DNA from: Pseudomonas sp. PSKL.D1
Lineage (GTDB): Bacteria > Pseudomonadota > Gammaproteobacteria > Pseudomonadales > Pseudomonadaceae
DNA length: 64,000 bases
Direction: 5' to 3'
NCBI RefSeq assembly: GCF_028898945.1
Contig: NZ_CP118607.1
Coordinates: forward strand, 1,846,001 to 1,910,000
The notes under the pieces were generated by a model. The model was not told the DNA's origin, did no database searches, and saw nothing but the letters and a program-made list of their open reading frames with translations. Both the position numbers and the translations under genes were made by a program. This document shows positions 29,987 to 37,512 of this stretch, piece by piece; positions within the stretch are counted from its first letter, which is position 1; every line of letters starts with the position of its first letter.

Positions 29987-31324
29987 TCACCGATGTGCAG
30001 GCAATTCGATCACAAACTGCGTCCAGCCATCGCTGCATTCGGCCCGGATGCTCCCGCCGTGGGCTTGCACGATGGACCGGGTAATCGCCAGCCCCAGCCC
30101 TGCATGCTCGCTGCTGCCTTCCTGGCGTGCCGGGTCTACGCGATAGAAACGGTCAAACAGCCTCGGCAGTGATGCCGCGTCAATCGCGGCACCGGTGTTT
30201 GCCACACAGATGCGAACCCCCGGCTCCAGCTTCACGCAAATTTGCCCGCCCGCCGGGGTAAAGCGCAGCGCGTTGTCGAGCAGGTTGGAAAGCGCGCGGC
30301 GCAGCATGTGCCGATCGCCCTGCAACAACGCCTCACCTTCCCGGGCCAGGTGCACATGGCCATCATCCGCCAGCGGTGCGTAGTATTCCAGCAGCGCATC
30401 CACGTCTTCATGCAGCGCCAACGGCGCCTGGCCCGGCACCAGCAGGCCGTGGTCGGCCTTGGCCAGGAACAGCATGTCGTTGATCATCTGTGCCATCCAC
30501 TGCAGTTCCTCCAGGTTGCCATGCAAGGCCTCGCGGTATTCCTCCAGGCTGCGCGGGCGGGTGAGGGTAACCTGCGTGTGGGTAAGCAGGTTGGACAGGG
30601 GCGTGCGCAGTTCGTGGGCGATGTCGGAAGAAAACGCCGACAGGCGCTGGAAGGCGTCGTCCAGCCGCTGCAGCATGGCGTTCACGGTATTGGCCAGTTC
30701 CGCCAGTTCTTCTGGCATCTGCTCCACGGGCAAGCGTGTGGTCAGCGAGCGTGCTGAAACGCTGCTTGCCACCTCGCCCATCTGCCGTAACGGGCGCAAC
30801 CCACGGCGGGCCGCCCAGGCACCGAGTAAAGCCGTGGCCAAGGCCGACAGGCCGACAGTGAGCCAGATCAGCCGCTGCATGCCTTGCAAAAAGTGCTGGT
30901 GGTGGGTGATGTCCAGAAACAGAGTCAGGCGAGGGCCGTCGGCTGGCTGCTGGGCGAGGCTACGATAATCGGTGCCGTTGGCATGCAGGGTGCTCAGGCG
31001 CGTGGTGCCTGGCGTTGCGGGCAGTGCCTCACGGCTGGCGTACCAGAGGCTGCCGTCGCTGCCACTGATGCGTACGGCCAGGTCGGCCTGGTGGCTGAGT
31101 TCATTGCGCAGCGCGGGCAGGCGGGCCTGAAGGTCGGTGGGGGTTTTAACCCCTGACAGCTGAGTGCCCAGCAATGACAGGCGCGACTCCAGCAACTGTT
31201 GGTCCAGTTCGATGAAGTGCTGTTCGCTGGCGCGGCTGAACAGCAAACCGGCGCCCAGGGAAACCGCCGCCGTGCAGGCAGCGAACAGCAAGGCCAGGCG
31301 GTTGGCGAGTGAAACCTTGCGCAT
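29987..31324 (-). CDS. cinS: Heavy-metal sensor histidine kinase, CopS/CinS type
   Basis: This 445-residue kinase starts [14 protein letters not shown]; the start overlaps the regulator stop as TGATG. It has a first membrane helix, a periplasmic domain of about 150 residues with several His residues (DITHHQHF), a second helix with HAMP, the H-box FSSDIAHELRTPLSNLL with His237, and N and G boxes (LSNLLDNALRFTP, GLGLAITRSI). This is the CusS/CopS family that senses periplasmic copper. Gene order with the cupredoxin and queF matches the CinRS system described in P. putida; CopS is the equivalent name in other pseudomonads. Confidence 0.85.
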   Translation of the reverse strand: MRKVSLANRLALLFAACTAAVSLGAGLLFSRASEQHFIELDQQLLESRLSLLGTQLSGVKTPTDLQARLPALRNELSHQADLAVRISGSDGSLWYASREALPATPGTTRLSTLHANGTDYRSLAQQPADGPRLTLFLDITHHQHFLQGMQRLIWLTVGLSALATALLGAWAARRGLRPLRQMGEVASSVSARSLTTRLPVEQMPEELAELANTVNAMLQRLDDAFQRLSAFSSDIAHELRTPLSNLLTHTQVTLTRPRSLEEYREALHGNLEELQWMAQMINDMLFLAKADHGLLVPGQAPLALHEDVDALLEYYAPLADDGHVHLAREGEALLQGDRHMLRRALSNLLDNALRFTPAGGQICVKLEPGVRICVANTGAAIDAASLPRLFDRFYRVDPARQEGSSEHAGLGLAITRSIVQAHGGSIRAECSDGWTQFVIELPAHR

Positions 31325-32004
31325 CAGTCCTGGCGCTCTTCGAGTACATAACCCATGCCGCGCACGGTGTGGATCAGCTTGCGGGTGTGTGGGTCGTCGA
31401 TTTTCAGCCGCAGGCGGCGGATGGCAACTTCGATCACGTTGGTGTCGCTGTCGAAGTTCATGTCCCACACCTGCGAGGCGATCAGCGATTTGGGCAGCAC
31501 TTCGCCCTGGCGCCGCAACAGCAATTCAAGCAGGGAGATTTCCTTGGCGGTCAGGTCGATGCGCTGGCCGGCGCGTTCGGCGCGGCGGCGGATCAGGTCC
31601 AGGCGCAGGTCGGCCAGGCTCAGGGTGGTGTCCTGGCTCGGGTTGGCGCCACGGCGCAACAGGCTGCGTACCCGGGCCAGCAGCTCGGAGAAGGCAAAGG
31701 GTTTGACCAGATAATCGTCGGCACCCAACTCCAGGCCATGCACCCGGTCCTCCACGGCGTCACGGGCAGTGAGGAACAGTACCGGGGTATCGAGCCCGGC
31801 GCTGCGTACCGCCTGAAGAATCTGCCAACCATCGCGACCGGGCAGCATCACGTCGAGGATCAGCAGGTCGTGATCGCCGGTCAGCGCCAGGTACTGGCCG
31901 GTTTCGCCATCGGCGGCCAGCTCCGTGGCAAAACCCGCCTCATTGAGGCCTTGGCTGAGGTATTGGCCGGTCCGGGCCTGGTCTTCGACGATCAGCAGTT
32001 TCAT
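31324..32004 (-). CDS. cinR: Copper-responsive response regulator, CopR/CinR type
   Basis: The 226-residue OmpR-family regulator starts [16 protein letters not shown]. The phosphoacceptor is Asp51 in [14 protein letters not shown], and the C-terminal winged helix includes [16 protein letters not shown] and [12 protein letters not shown], close to CopR and CusR. It is divergent from the cupredoxin gene, 146 bases apart, with a cop-box-like palindrome between them, so it probably activates the cupredoxin promoter when copper is present. Confidence 0.87.
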   Translation of the reverse strand: MKLLIVEDQARTGQYLSQGLNEAGFATELAADGETGQYLALTGDHDLLILDVMLPGRDGWQILQAVRSAGLDTPVLFLTARDAVEDRVHGLELGADDYLVKPFAFSELLARVRSLLRRGANPSQDTTLSLADLRLDLIRRRAERAGQRIDLTAKEISLLELLLRRQGEVLPKSLIASQVWDMNFDSDTNVIEVAIRRLRLKIDDPHTRKLIHTVRGMGYVLEERQD

Positions 32005-32064
32005 GAGCTATCCAGGGTGTGCACTGCTGAAATGATACGTGACTATCCCGGCCGCCGCCCAAGC

Positions 32065-32079
32065 TGACAAAGTTGTAAT
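32065..32079. promoter_or_regulatory. Candidate cop box (CinR/CopR site)
   Basis: TGACAAAGTTGTAAT contains the perfect palindrome ACAA-AG-TTGT and resembles the TGACA-N4-TGTAAT sites bound by CopR-type regulators. It lies 72 bases upstream of the cupredoxin ATG, in the gap between it and the divergent regulator gene. Confidence 0.5.
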
Positions 32080-32150
32080 CTTGCCGTCAGGTAGCTGCCA
32101 GCCCCTGCTTTCTAGAGTGGCTACATTCCGTTGCAAGCCTTGGAGACACA

Positions 32151-32654
32151 ATGAAATACCTGTTCATCGCCGCCGCCCTTGCCCTGACAAGCCTGCCCGC
32201 GTTCGCGGACGAGGCCAAAACCTTCGCGTTCGGCGAACCGGCCCCGGCAGCCAAAGCCACCCGCACCGTCGAAGTGGTGCTCAAGGACATCAGCTTCGAG
32301 CCTAATAACCTGCAGGTAAAGGCCGGCGAAACCGTGCGCTTCGTGCTGATCAACGAAGGCAAACTGCCCCACGAATTCAACCTCGGTGACAAGGCCATGC
32401 ACGCCGAGCACCAGAAGGAAATGATCGCCATGCAGGGCAAGCTGTACACCGCCGGGATGAATCACGAAGGCATGGACCACGGCCAGATGAACCATGGCGC
32501 CCATGGCCATGACGCCGGCAACACGGTGCTGGTGCAGCCCGGCCAGCGCGCCGAACTGACCTGGACCTTCCGTAAGTCGGCGCCCATCGAGTTTGCCTGC
32601 AACGTGCCGGGGCATTACCAGGCCGGCATGGTCGGGCCGTTGACCATCGAGTGA
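32151..32654 (+). CDS. cinA: Periplasmic plastocyanin/azurin-family copper protein (CinA-like)
   Basis: The 167-residue protein has a clean signal peptide (MKYLFIAAALALTSLPAFA). The cupredoxin fold is seen in VEVVLKDISFEPNNLQVKAGE and the copper ligands His in GKLPHEFNLG plus Cys and His in EFACNVPGHYQAGM. An insert of about 40 residues rich in Met and His (MNHEGMDHGQMNHGAHGHD) could bind extra copper. It is divergent from the copper two-component genes and precedes queF, the order of the copper-inducible cinAQ pair in P. putida. A role in periplasmic copper tolerance is inferred. Confidence 0.82.
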   Translation: MKYLFIAAALALTSLPAFADEAKTFAFGEPAPAAKATRTVEVVLKDISFEPNNLQVKAGETVRFVLINEGKLPHEFNLGDKAMHAEHQKEMIAMQGKLYTAGMNHEGMDHGQMNHGAHGHDAGNTVLVQPGQRAELTWTFRKSAPIEFACNVPGHYQAGMVGPLTIE

Positions 32655-32722
32655 CAAGCGCTCCAAGGCGGGGTGCAAAAGCGGTAGACTAGGGGCAATT
32701 TCGAACCTTCAGGTCAGTTTGC

Positions 32723-33553
32723 ATGCATCCCGCCGCCGAACATTCCCCGCTGGGCAAGTCCAGCGAATACATCGCCACCTACACGCCTTCGCTGCTGTTC
32801 CCGATCCCGCGCACGGCCAAGTGGGCGGAACTGGGCGTCACCGCCCAGACCTTACCCTGGCAGGGCGTGGATTACTGGAACTGTTTCGAACTGTCGTGGC
32901 TGTTGCCGTCGGGCAAGCCGGTGGTCGCCATTGGCGAGTTCGCCATCCCGGCCGGCTCGCCGAACATCATCGAGTCGAAGTCATTCAAGCTGTACCTCAA
33001 CTCGCTCAACCAGACCGTGTTCGCTTCGATCGAAGAACTGCAGGCGTGCCTGGTGAAGGATTTGTCGGCGGCCGCCGGCAAGCCGGTGGGTGTACAGGTG
33101 CGGACGCTGGCCGATGTGGAGGCGCAAGGTGTGGTGGCGCTGCCGGGGCAGTGCATCGATGCGCTGGACGTGGCCATCAGTAACTACGAACAACCTCAAC
33201 CCGAGCTGCTGCGTTGCAACCCGGATCGGGTGGTGGAAGAGACGGTGCACAGCCACCTGCTCAAGTCTAACTGCCCGGTGACCGGCCAGCCGGACTGGGG
33301 CAGCGTGGTGGTGGAGTACAAGGGCAGGGCGTTGGACCACGGCAGCTTGCTGACTTACCTGATCAGCTTCCGCCAGCATGCCGACTTCCATGAGCAGTGC
33401 GTGGAGCGGATTTACCTGGACTTGAAAAACCTGCTGCAGCCGGAGCACCTGACCGTGTATGCGCGGTATGTGCGCCGGGGTGGGCTGGATATCAACCCGT
33501 ATCGCAGCATGGGGGCGATCAGCCCGGTGAATGGGCGGTTGGTTCGGCAGTGA
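32723..33553 (+). CDS. queF: NADPH-dependent 7-cyano-7-deazaguanine (preQ0) reductase
   Basis: This 276-residue enzyme reduces preQ0 to preQ1 in queuosine synthesis. It is the long, two-domain form of QueF: the E-S-K-S-F-K-L-Y substrate motif is in the N-terminal half ([14 protein letters not shown]) and the catalytic cysteine is Cys184 in [12 protein letters not shown]. It lies 68 bases behind the cupredoxin gene. In P. putida the pair is known as cinAQ and reported to be copper-induced. Whether copper control matters for tRNA modification is unclear. Confidence 0.93.
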   Translation: MHPAAEHSPLGKSSEYIATYTPSLLFPIPRTAKWAELGVTAQTLPWQGVDYWNCFELSWLLPSGKPVVAIGEFAIPAGSPNIIESKSFKLYLNSLNQTVFASIEELQACLVKDLSAAAGKPVGVQVRTLADVEAQGVVALPGQCIDALDVAISNYEQPQPELLRCNPDRVVEETVHSHLLKSNCPVTGQPDWGSVVVEYKGRALDHGSLLTYLISFRQHADFHEQCVERIYLDLKNLLQPEHLTVYARYVRRGGLDINPYRSMGAISPVNGRLVRQ

Positions 33554-33560
33554 GGCATTG

Positions 33561-33580
33561 GGGCCGCTTTGCGGCCCTTT
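33561..33580 (+). terminator. Intrinsic terminator of queF
   Basis: GGGCCGC-TTT-GCGGCCC is followed by TTT, seven bases after the queF stop. The stem is GC-rich, but the U-run is short. Confidence 0.55.
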
Positions 33581-33601
33581 CCGACCGGTCCGGCGCCCCG
33601 G

Positions 33602-33650
33602 CAAGGCCGCTCCTACAGGCGATCACGTATCCCTTGTGGGAGCGGCCTTG
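33602..33650. repeat. REP-like inverted pair
   Basis: CAAGGCCGCTCCTACA (33602-33617) and TGTGGGAGCGGCCTTG (33635-33650) face each other across 17 bases, differing at one position. It is a diverged relative of the GTAGGAGCGG REP units elsewhere in the window, between queF and a convergent gene. A further hairpin (GGGGCGCAAAGCGCCCC) occupies 33661-33677 and may end the DUF4404 transcript. Confidence 0.7.
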
Positions 33651-33684
33651 TGTCGCGATAGGGGCGCAAAGCGCCCCCAGATAT

Positions 33685-33963
33685 TCAAATCCCCATGCTG
33701 TGCAGCGAGTTGGCAATACTGCGCAGCGTGGCGGTCAAATCCGGGTGTTCGGCCTCGAAGCGTTCGATGGCCAGGTTCACCCCATCCACCAGGTTGTTGT
33801 CCGGCGTGGCTTCTTCAAGCTTGAGCTGCGCTTCGATCTGCCTGGCCTCTTCATGCAGTGCGGCCAGTTCTTCATCCGTAAGCGGCACGTTACGGTCCAG
33901 TTGCTCGCGCAGGCTGTTCAAGCGCTCTTGCAATTCGCGGGCAGGCATTGGCTGTTTCTCCAT
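33685..33963 (-). CDS. DUF4404 family protein
   Basis: This 92-residue, mostly helical, charged protein begins MEKQPMPARELQERLN and includes PLTDEELAALHEEARQIEAQL. The family is small, cytoplasmic and of unknown function. The ATG at 33963 is preferred over a TTG one codon earlier. It sits between queF and the HAD-like gene, the same neighbourhood as in P. aeruginosa, which argues that it is a real conserved gene. Confidence 0.75.
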   Translation of the reverse strand: MEKQPMPARELQERLNSLREQLDRNVPLTDEELAALHEEARQIEAQLKLEEATPDNNLVDGVNLAIERFEAEHPDLTATLRSIANSLHSMGI

Positions 33964-34071
33964 CAATGGCTTGGCAAGGCATGGACCTCTGGCAAGTGCA
34001 AAAGGTTCTTGCCTGCCTCAAGCGTAATCCACTCGCCAGCGCTTTGCATGGTCGACATCAACCGGGCTGTA

Positions 34072-34635
34072 TCAGGGTTTTTCACCTTTGCGGCGGCGTT
34101 GGGCGATGTCTGCCAGGCAGGTGTCCAGGGCTTCCAGGTGGTCGATCACCGAGTGCACGCCCAGGCTAAACAGTGCCAGTGTGGCCTTGCCACGGGCCAG
34201 GTCCTGTTCTTGCTGGCTCATGGCCTGCCACTGCTGCGAGCCGAGGTCGCAGGAGGGGCTGCAGGCAGCCAGGCCGATGGTCCACAAGCCGGCGTTCAGG
34301 CCCGATTGCAGCAGGTGGGGTTCGCCGCTGACCAGCACACAGCCATCCAGGCGCTCGGTGGCAAGTGACATCAGCGCCTGCCAGCAGGCGTTGGGTGCCG
34401 GCCAGCGCACACCGTTCACCGAATGCCCGGGCAACCAGTCTGGCAGCACGGCGGCCAATCGCTTGCTCTGGGCTCCGCTCAGGTCGTCAAGCCAGATGCA
34501 TGGCACCTGCTGGCGGCGCAGGCCTGCCAGGGTGTCGAGCGCGCCGGGGGCGGGCAGGGGGGGGCCATCGGCCGCCTGTACCAGGCAACCGCGCAAGCCG
34601 AACAGCACAGCGGTAAAGGCAGGTGCATCGTGCAT
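34072..34635 (-). CDS. Degenerate HAD-superfamily (PhnX-like) protein lacking the catalytic aspartates
   Basis: The 187-residue product starts MHDAPAFTAVLFGLRGCLV. The first motif should read DxDGT, but here it is G13-L-R15-G-C, so both the nucleophile and acid/base aspartates are missing. The later segment VSGEPHLLQSGLNAGLWTIGL matches the end of phosphonoacetaldehyde hydrolases (GLNAG-WT-GL), with its metal-binding GDT also changed. It is unlikely to be a phosphatase or phosphonatase; a binding or regulatory role, or decay, is possible. The gene is in a conserved position upstream of mlaA. Confidence 0.7.
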   Translation of the reverse strand: MHDAPAFTAVLFGLRGCLVQAADGPPLPAPGALDTLAGLRRQQVPCIWLDDLSGAQSKRLAAVLPDWLPGHSVNGVRWPAPNACWQALMSLATERLDGCVLVSGEPHLLQSGLNAGLWTIGLAACSPSCDLGSQQWQAMSQQEQDLARGKATLALFSLGVHSVIDHLEALDTCLADIAQRRRKGEKP

Positions 34636-34824
34636 GGCAACGTCCCCAAATAGTCCGCAGGCTATGGGCCGATTGTTACGCCGGGATGACACGCAACAGT
34701 TGTTCACAAAATATTGAGCAAAAATGTGTAAGGCTGTTTATCGGGCCGCAAGCCTCTATACTGCCGCCTTACCAGCAGCGCGCCCTTTGCGCTAGCGGCC
34801 AAGAATTCCGATGGAGAAACATCT

Positions 34825-35532
34825 ATGCGTAGGATCGGTGCCAGTGGGCTCAAGCGAGTCACCCAGGCCTGTGTCTGCGCCAGCTTGCTGCTGGCGCCCG
34901 TGGCAGCCACCCAGGCTGCTACCGAGGAAGACCCTTGGGAGGCGGTCAACCGGCCGATCTTCCGCTTCAACGATGTGCTCGACACCTATGCCCTCAAGCC
35001 ATTGGCCAAAGGTTACCAGGCCGTCACCCCGCAGTTTCTTGAAGACGGCATTCACAATGTCTTCAATAACGTCGGCGACGTCACCAACCTGGCCAACAAC
35101 GTGCTGCAATTGAAGTTCCACAACGCGGGCGTGGACACCGCACGGATCATCGTCAACACCACCTTCGGCCTGGGCGGCTTCTTCGATGTGGGCACCAAAA
35201 TGGGCCTGCAGCGCAACGACGAAGATTTCGGCCAGACCCTCGGCTACTGGGGCGTGCCCAGCGGCCCGTACGTGGTCATCCCGCTGCTCGGCCCAAGCAC
35301 CGTGCGCGACGGCATTGCCAAGTACCCGGACACCTACACCAAACCGTATCGCTACATCGACCATGTGCCGACCCGCAACTCGATCTTCGCGCTGGACATC
35401 ATCGACGCGCGCGCCAGCCTGTTGCCGGCCGAGAAGCTGATTCAAGGTGACAAGTACATCTTCATCCGCAATGCCTACCTGCAGAACCGTGAGTTCAAGG
35501 TGAAGGATGGTGAAGTCGAAGACGACTTCTGA
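34825..35532 (+). CDS. mlaA: Outer-membrane lipid asymmetry protein MlaA (VacJ)
   Basis: The 235-residue protein has the MlaA core: EDPWEAVNRPIFRFND, VNTTFGLGGFFDVGTKMG, DFGQTLGYWGV and GPSTVRDG. MlaA sits in the outer membrane and passes misplaced phospholipids to the Mla transport chain. The signal peptide ends ATQA before ATEEDPW; unlike the E. coli lipoprotein, no lipobox cysteine follows, so it looks like a signal-peptidase-I substrate. The other mla genes are not in this window. Confidence 0.9.
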   Translation: MRRIGASGLKRVTQACVCASLLLAPVAATQAATEEDPWEAVNRPIFRFNDVLDTYALKPLAKGYQAVTPQFLEDGIHNVFNNVGDVTNLANNVLQLKFHNAGVDTARIIVNTTFGLGGFFDVGTKMGLQRNDEDFGQTLGYWGVPSGPYVVIPLLGPSTVRDGIAKYPDTYTKPYRYIDHVPTRNSIFALDIIDARASLLPAEKLIQGDKYIFIRNAYLQNREFKVKDGEVEDDF

Positions 35533-35537
35533 TTGAC

Positions 35538-35567
35538 AGCAAAAGGGCCGCTCAGCGGCCCTTTTGC
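35538..35567 (+). terminator. Intrinsic terminator of mlaA
   Basis: AGCAAAAGGGCCGCT-CA-GCGGCCCTTTTGCT is a perfect 14-base stem with the U-run built into the 3' arm. It begins six bases past the mlaA stop codon. Confidence 0.85.
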
Positions 35568-35851
35568 TATGCCAGCCAATGTGGGCAGCCTGCGCATACG
35601 GTTGTGCTGGACGCCTTTCTTATAACTACCAGGTCTTTACCCGCTAAAGAGCACTCAACTCGACCTACGCATGCTTGAAACGCCTGGCGGATGGGAGTAC
35701 CGTCTGCGCCTTACGAGGTACCTTTGCCGGTTGCCTGGTCAGGGATCCTGGCCTACAACTCAAGTAGAGTGTTACCACAGAGTATTCCAGCAGCCGGATG
35801 TCAGCCTTGCGGACACCCCTGCACCCACCCAATTCGGCGCCGTTCGCCCAC
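35568..35851. other. Leader region of rssB
   Basis: This non-coding stretch of 284 bases sits between the mlaA terminator and the rssB ATG. It must hold the rssB promoter. No strong promoter hexamers, repeat or conserved RNA was recognised. Confidence 0.4.
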
Positions 35852-37033
35852 ATGCAGAAAATCAGTGCAACACTGCTGATCATCGATGATGACGACGTGG
35901 TCCGTGCGAGCCTCGCCGCCTATCTTGAAGACAGTGGTTTTAGCGTCCTCCAGGCCGGGAATGGCCAGCAGGGCCTCCAGGTCTTCGAAGAACACCAGCC
36001 TGACCTCGTGATCTGCGATCTGCGCATGCCGCAGATGGGCGGCCTCGAACTGATCCGCCAGGTCAGCGAGCGCGCGCCGCAGTTGCCGGTGATCGTGGTG
36101 TCGGGTGCCGGCGTGATGAGCGACGCGGTCGAGGCCTTGCGCCTGGGCGCCGCCGACTACCTGATCAAACCGTTGGAAGACCTGGCGGTGCTCGAGCACT
36201 CGGTACGCCGGGCCCTTGACCGTTCGCGGCTGGTGCTGGAAAACCAGCGCTACCGGGACAAGCTTGAGGCGGCCAACCGCGAACTGGAGGCCAGCCTGCA
36301 CCTGTTGCAGGAGGACCAGACCGCCGGCCGCCAGGTGCAGATGAACATGCTGCCCGAAAGCCCTTGGGTTGCCGGCGAATACAGCTTTGCGCACCAGATC
36401 ATCCCGTCGTTGTACCTGTCGGGTGATTTTTGTGACTACTTCCGCGTGGATGAGCGGCGTATTGCCTTCTACCTCGCCGATGTGTCCGGGCACGGTGCTT
36501 CCTCGGCGTTTGTGACCGTGCTGCTGAAGTTCATGACCACACGGCTGCTGTTCGAGTTCAAACGCACCCGCAATCGCGAGTTCAAGCCCTCCGAGGTGCT
36601 CAGCCACATCAACCGTGGCCTGATCAACTGCAAGCTGGGCAAGCACGTGACCATGGTGGGCGGGGTGATCGACGAAGACACTGGCCTGCTGACCTACGCC
36701 GTGGGCGGCCACCTGCCGCTGCCGGTGCTGTACACCCCGGGCCAGGCCCGCTACCTGGAAGGCCGCGGCCTGCCGGTGGGGCTGTTTGACGAGGCCACCT
36801 ACCAGGACCTGGTAATGGAGCTGCCGCCTCAGTTCAGCCTGACCTTGATGTCCGATGGCATTCTGGACCTTTTGCCGGGCGACACGCTCAAAGATAAAGA
36901 AGCTGCCTTGCCGGACATCGTCAAAGCAGCGGGGGGTAGCCTGGATGGGCTGCGCCAACGTTTTGGATTGGCTACGCTTGGGGAGATGCCGGATGATATC
37001 GCCCTATTGGTGTTGAGCAGGAACCTTCAATGA
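35852..37033 (+). CDS. rssB: Response regulator with PP2C-type phosphatase output, RssB
   Basis: This 393-residue protein begins MQKISATLLIIDDDDVV. The receiver domain has its phosphoacceptor Asp in DLVICDLRMPQMGG and Lys in DYLIKPLED; a short coiled segment leads to a SpoIIE/PP2C-type phosphatase domain with SGDFCDYFR, DVSGHGASSAF and MSDGILDLLPGD. In pseudomonads this fusion pairs with the STAS protein RssC, whose start overlaps its stop by ATGA. It probably dephosphorylates RssC in a partner-switching circuit. It lacks the plain ClpX-adaptor layout of enteric RssB, so a role in RpoS turnover is not assured. Confidence 0.85.
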   Translation: MQKISATLLIIDDDDVVRASLAAYLEDSGFSVLQAGNGQQGLQVFEEHQPDLVICDLRMPQMGGLELIRQVSERAPQLPVIVVSGAGVMSDAVEALRLGAADYLIKPLEDLAVLEHSVRRALDRSRLVLENQRYRDKLEAANRELEASLHLLQEDQTAGRQVQMNMLPESPWVAGEYSFAHQIIPSLYLSGDFCDYFRVDERRIAFYLADVSGHGASSAFVTVLLKFMTTRLLFEFKRTRNREFKPSEVLSHINRGLINCKLGKHVTMVGGVIDEDTGLLTYAVGGHLPLPVLYTPGQARYLEGRGLPVGLFDEATYQDLVMELPPQFSLTLMSDGILDLLPGDTLKDKEAALPDIVKAAGGSLDGLRQRFGLATLGEMPDDIALLVLSRNLQ

Positions 37034-37512
37034 GTACCGGTAGAATCCAGTTTGCCGAGCAGAGCGGTACCTTTGTACTGAAATTCGTCGGTGAAGTGCG
37101 CCTGACCCTGTGTTCGGCACTGGATGCGACGATCGAGAAGATTTTCACCGCGCTGAACTTCTCGGCCATCGTCATCGACCTGACCGAAACCGAAAGCATC
37201 GACAGCACCACCTTGGGCCTGCTGGCCAAGCTGTCGATCCTGTCGCGGCAGAAGGTTGGCCTGTTGCCGACCGTGGTCACCACCAACCCCGACATTTCGC
37301 GCCTGTTGCAGTCGATGGGCTTCGATCAGGTGTTCAACATCGTCGATCGCCCAGTGCCATGCCCGGATTGCCTGTCCGACCTGCCGTCGCAAGACCAGAG
37401 CGAGGACGTGGTGCGCTCCAAGGTGCTGGAGGCGCACAAGATCCTCATGGGGTTGAATGACTCCAACCGCGAGGCGTTCCATGACCTGGTGAGCGCGCTG
37501 GAACGCAGCTGA
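37030..37512 (+). CDS. rssC: STAS-domain anti-sigma-factor antagonist RssC
   Basis: The 160-residue protein has a STAS core with the phosphorylatable serine in IDLTETESIDSTTLGLLA and then TTNPDISRLLQSMGFDQVF. A C-terminal tail of about 50 residues contains CPDC. It overlaps the rssB stop by ATGA and converges head-on with the PhoD-like gene, with no bases between the two stop codons. It is expected to be controlled by phosphorylation, with RssB as phosphatase; the kinase or anti-sigma factor is not in the window. Confidence 0.85.
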   Translation: MSTGRIQFAEQSGTFVLKFVGEVRLTLCSALDATIEKIFTALNFSAIVIDLTETESIDSTTLGLLAKLSILSRQKVGLLPTVVTTNPDISRLLQSMGFDQVFNIVDRPVPCPDCLSDLPSQDQSEDVVRSKVLEAHKILMGLNDSNREAFHDLVSALERS

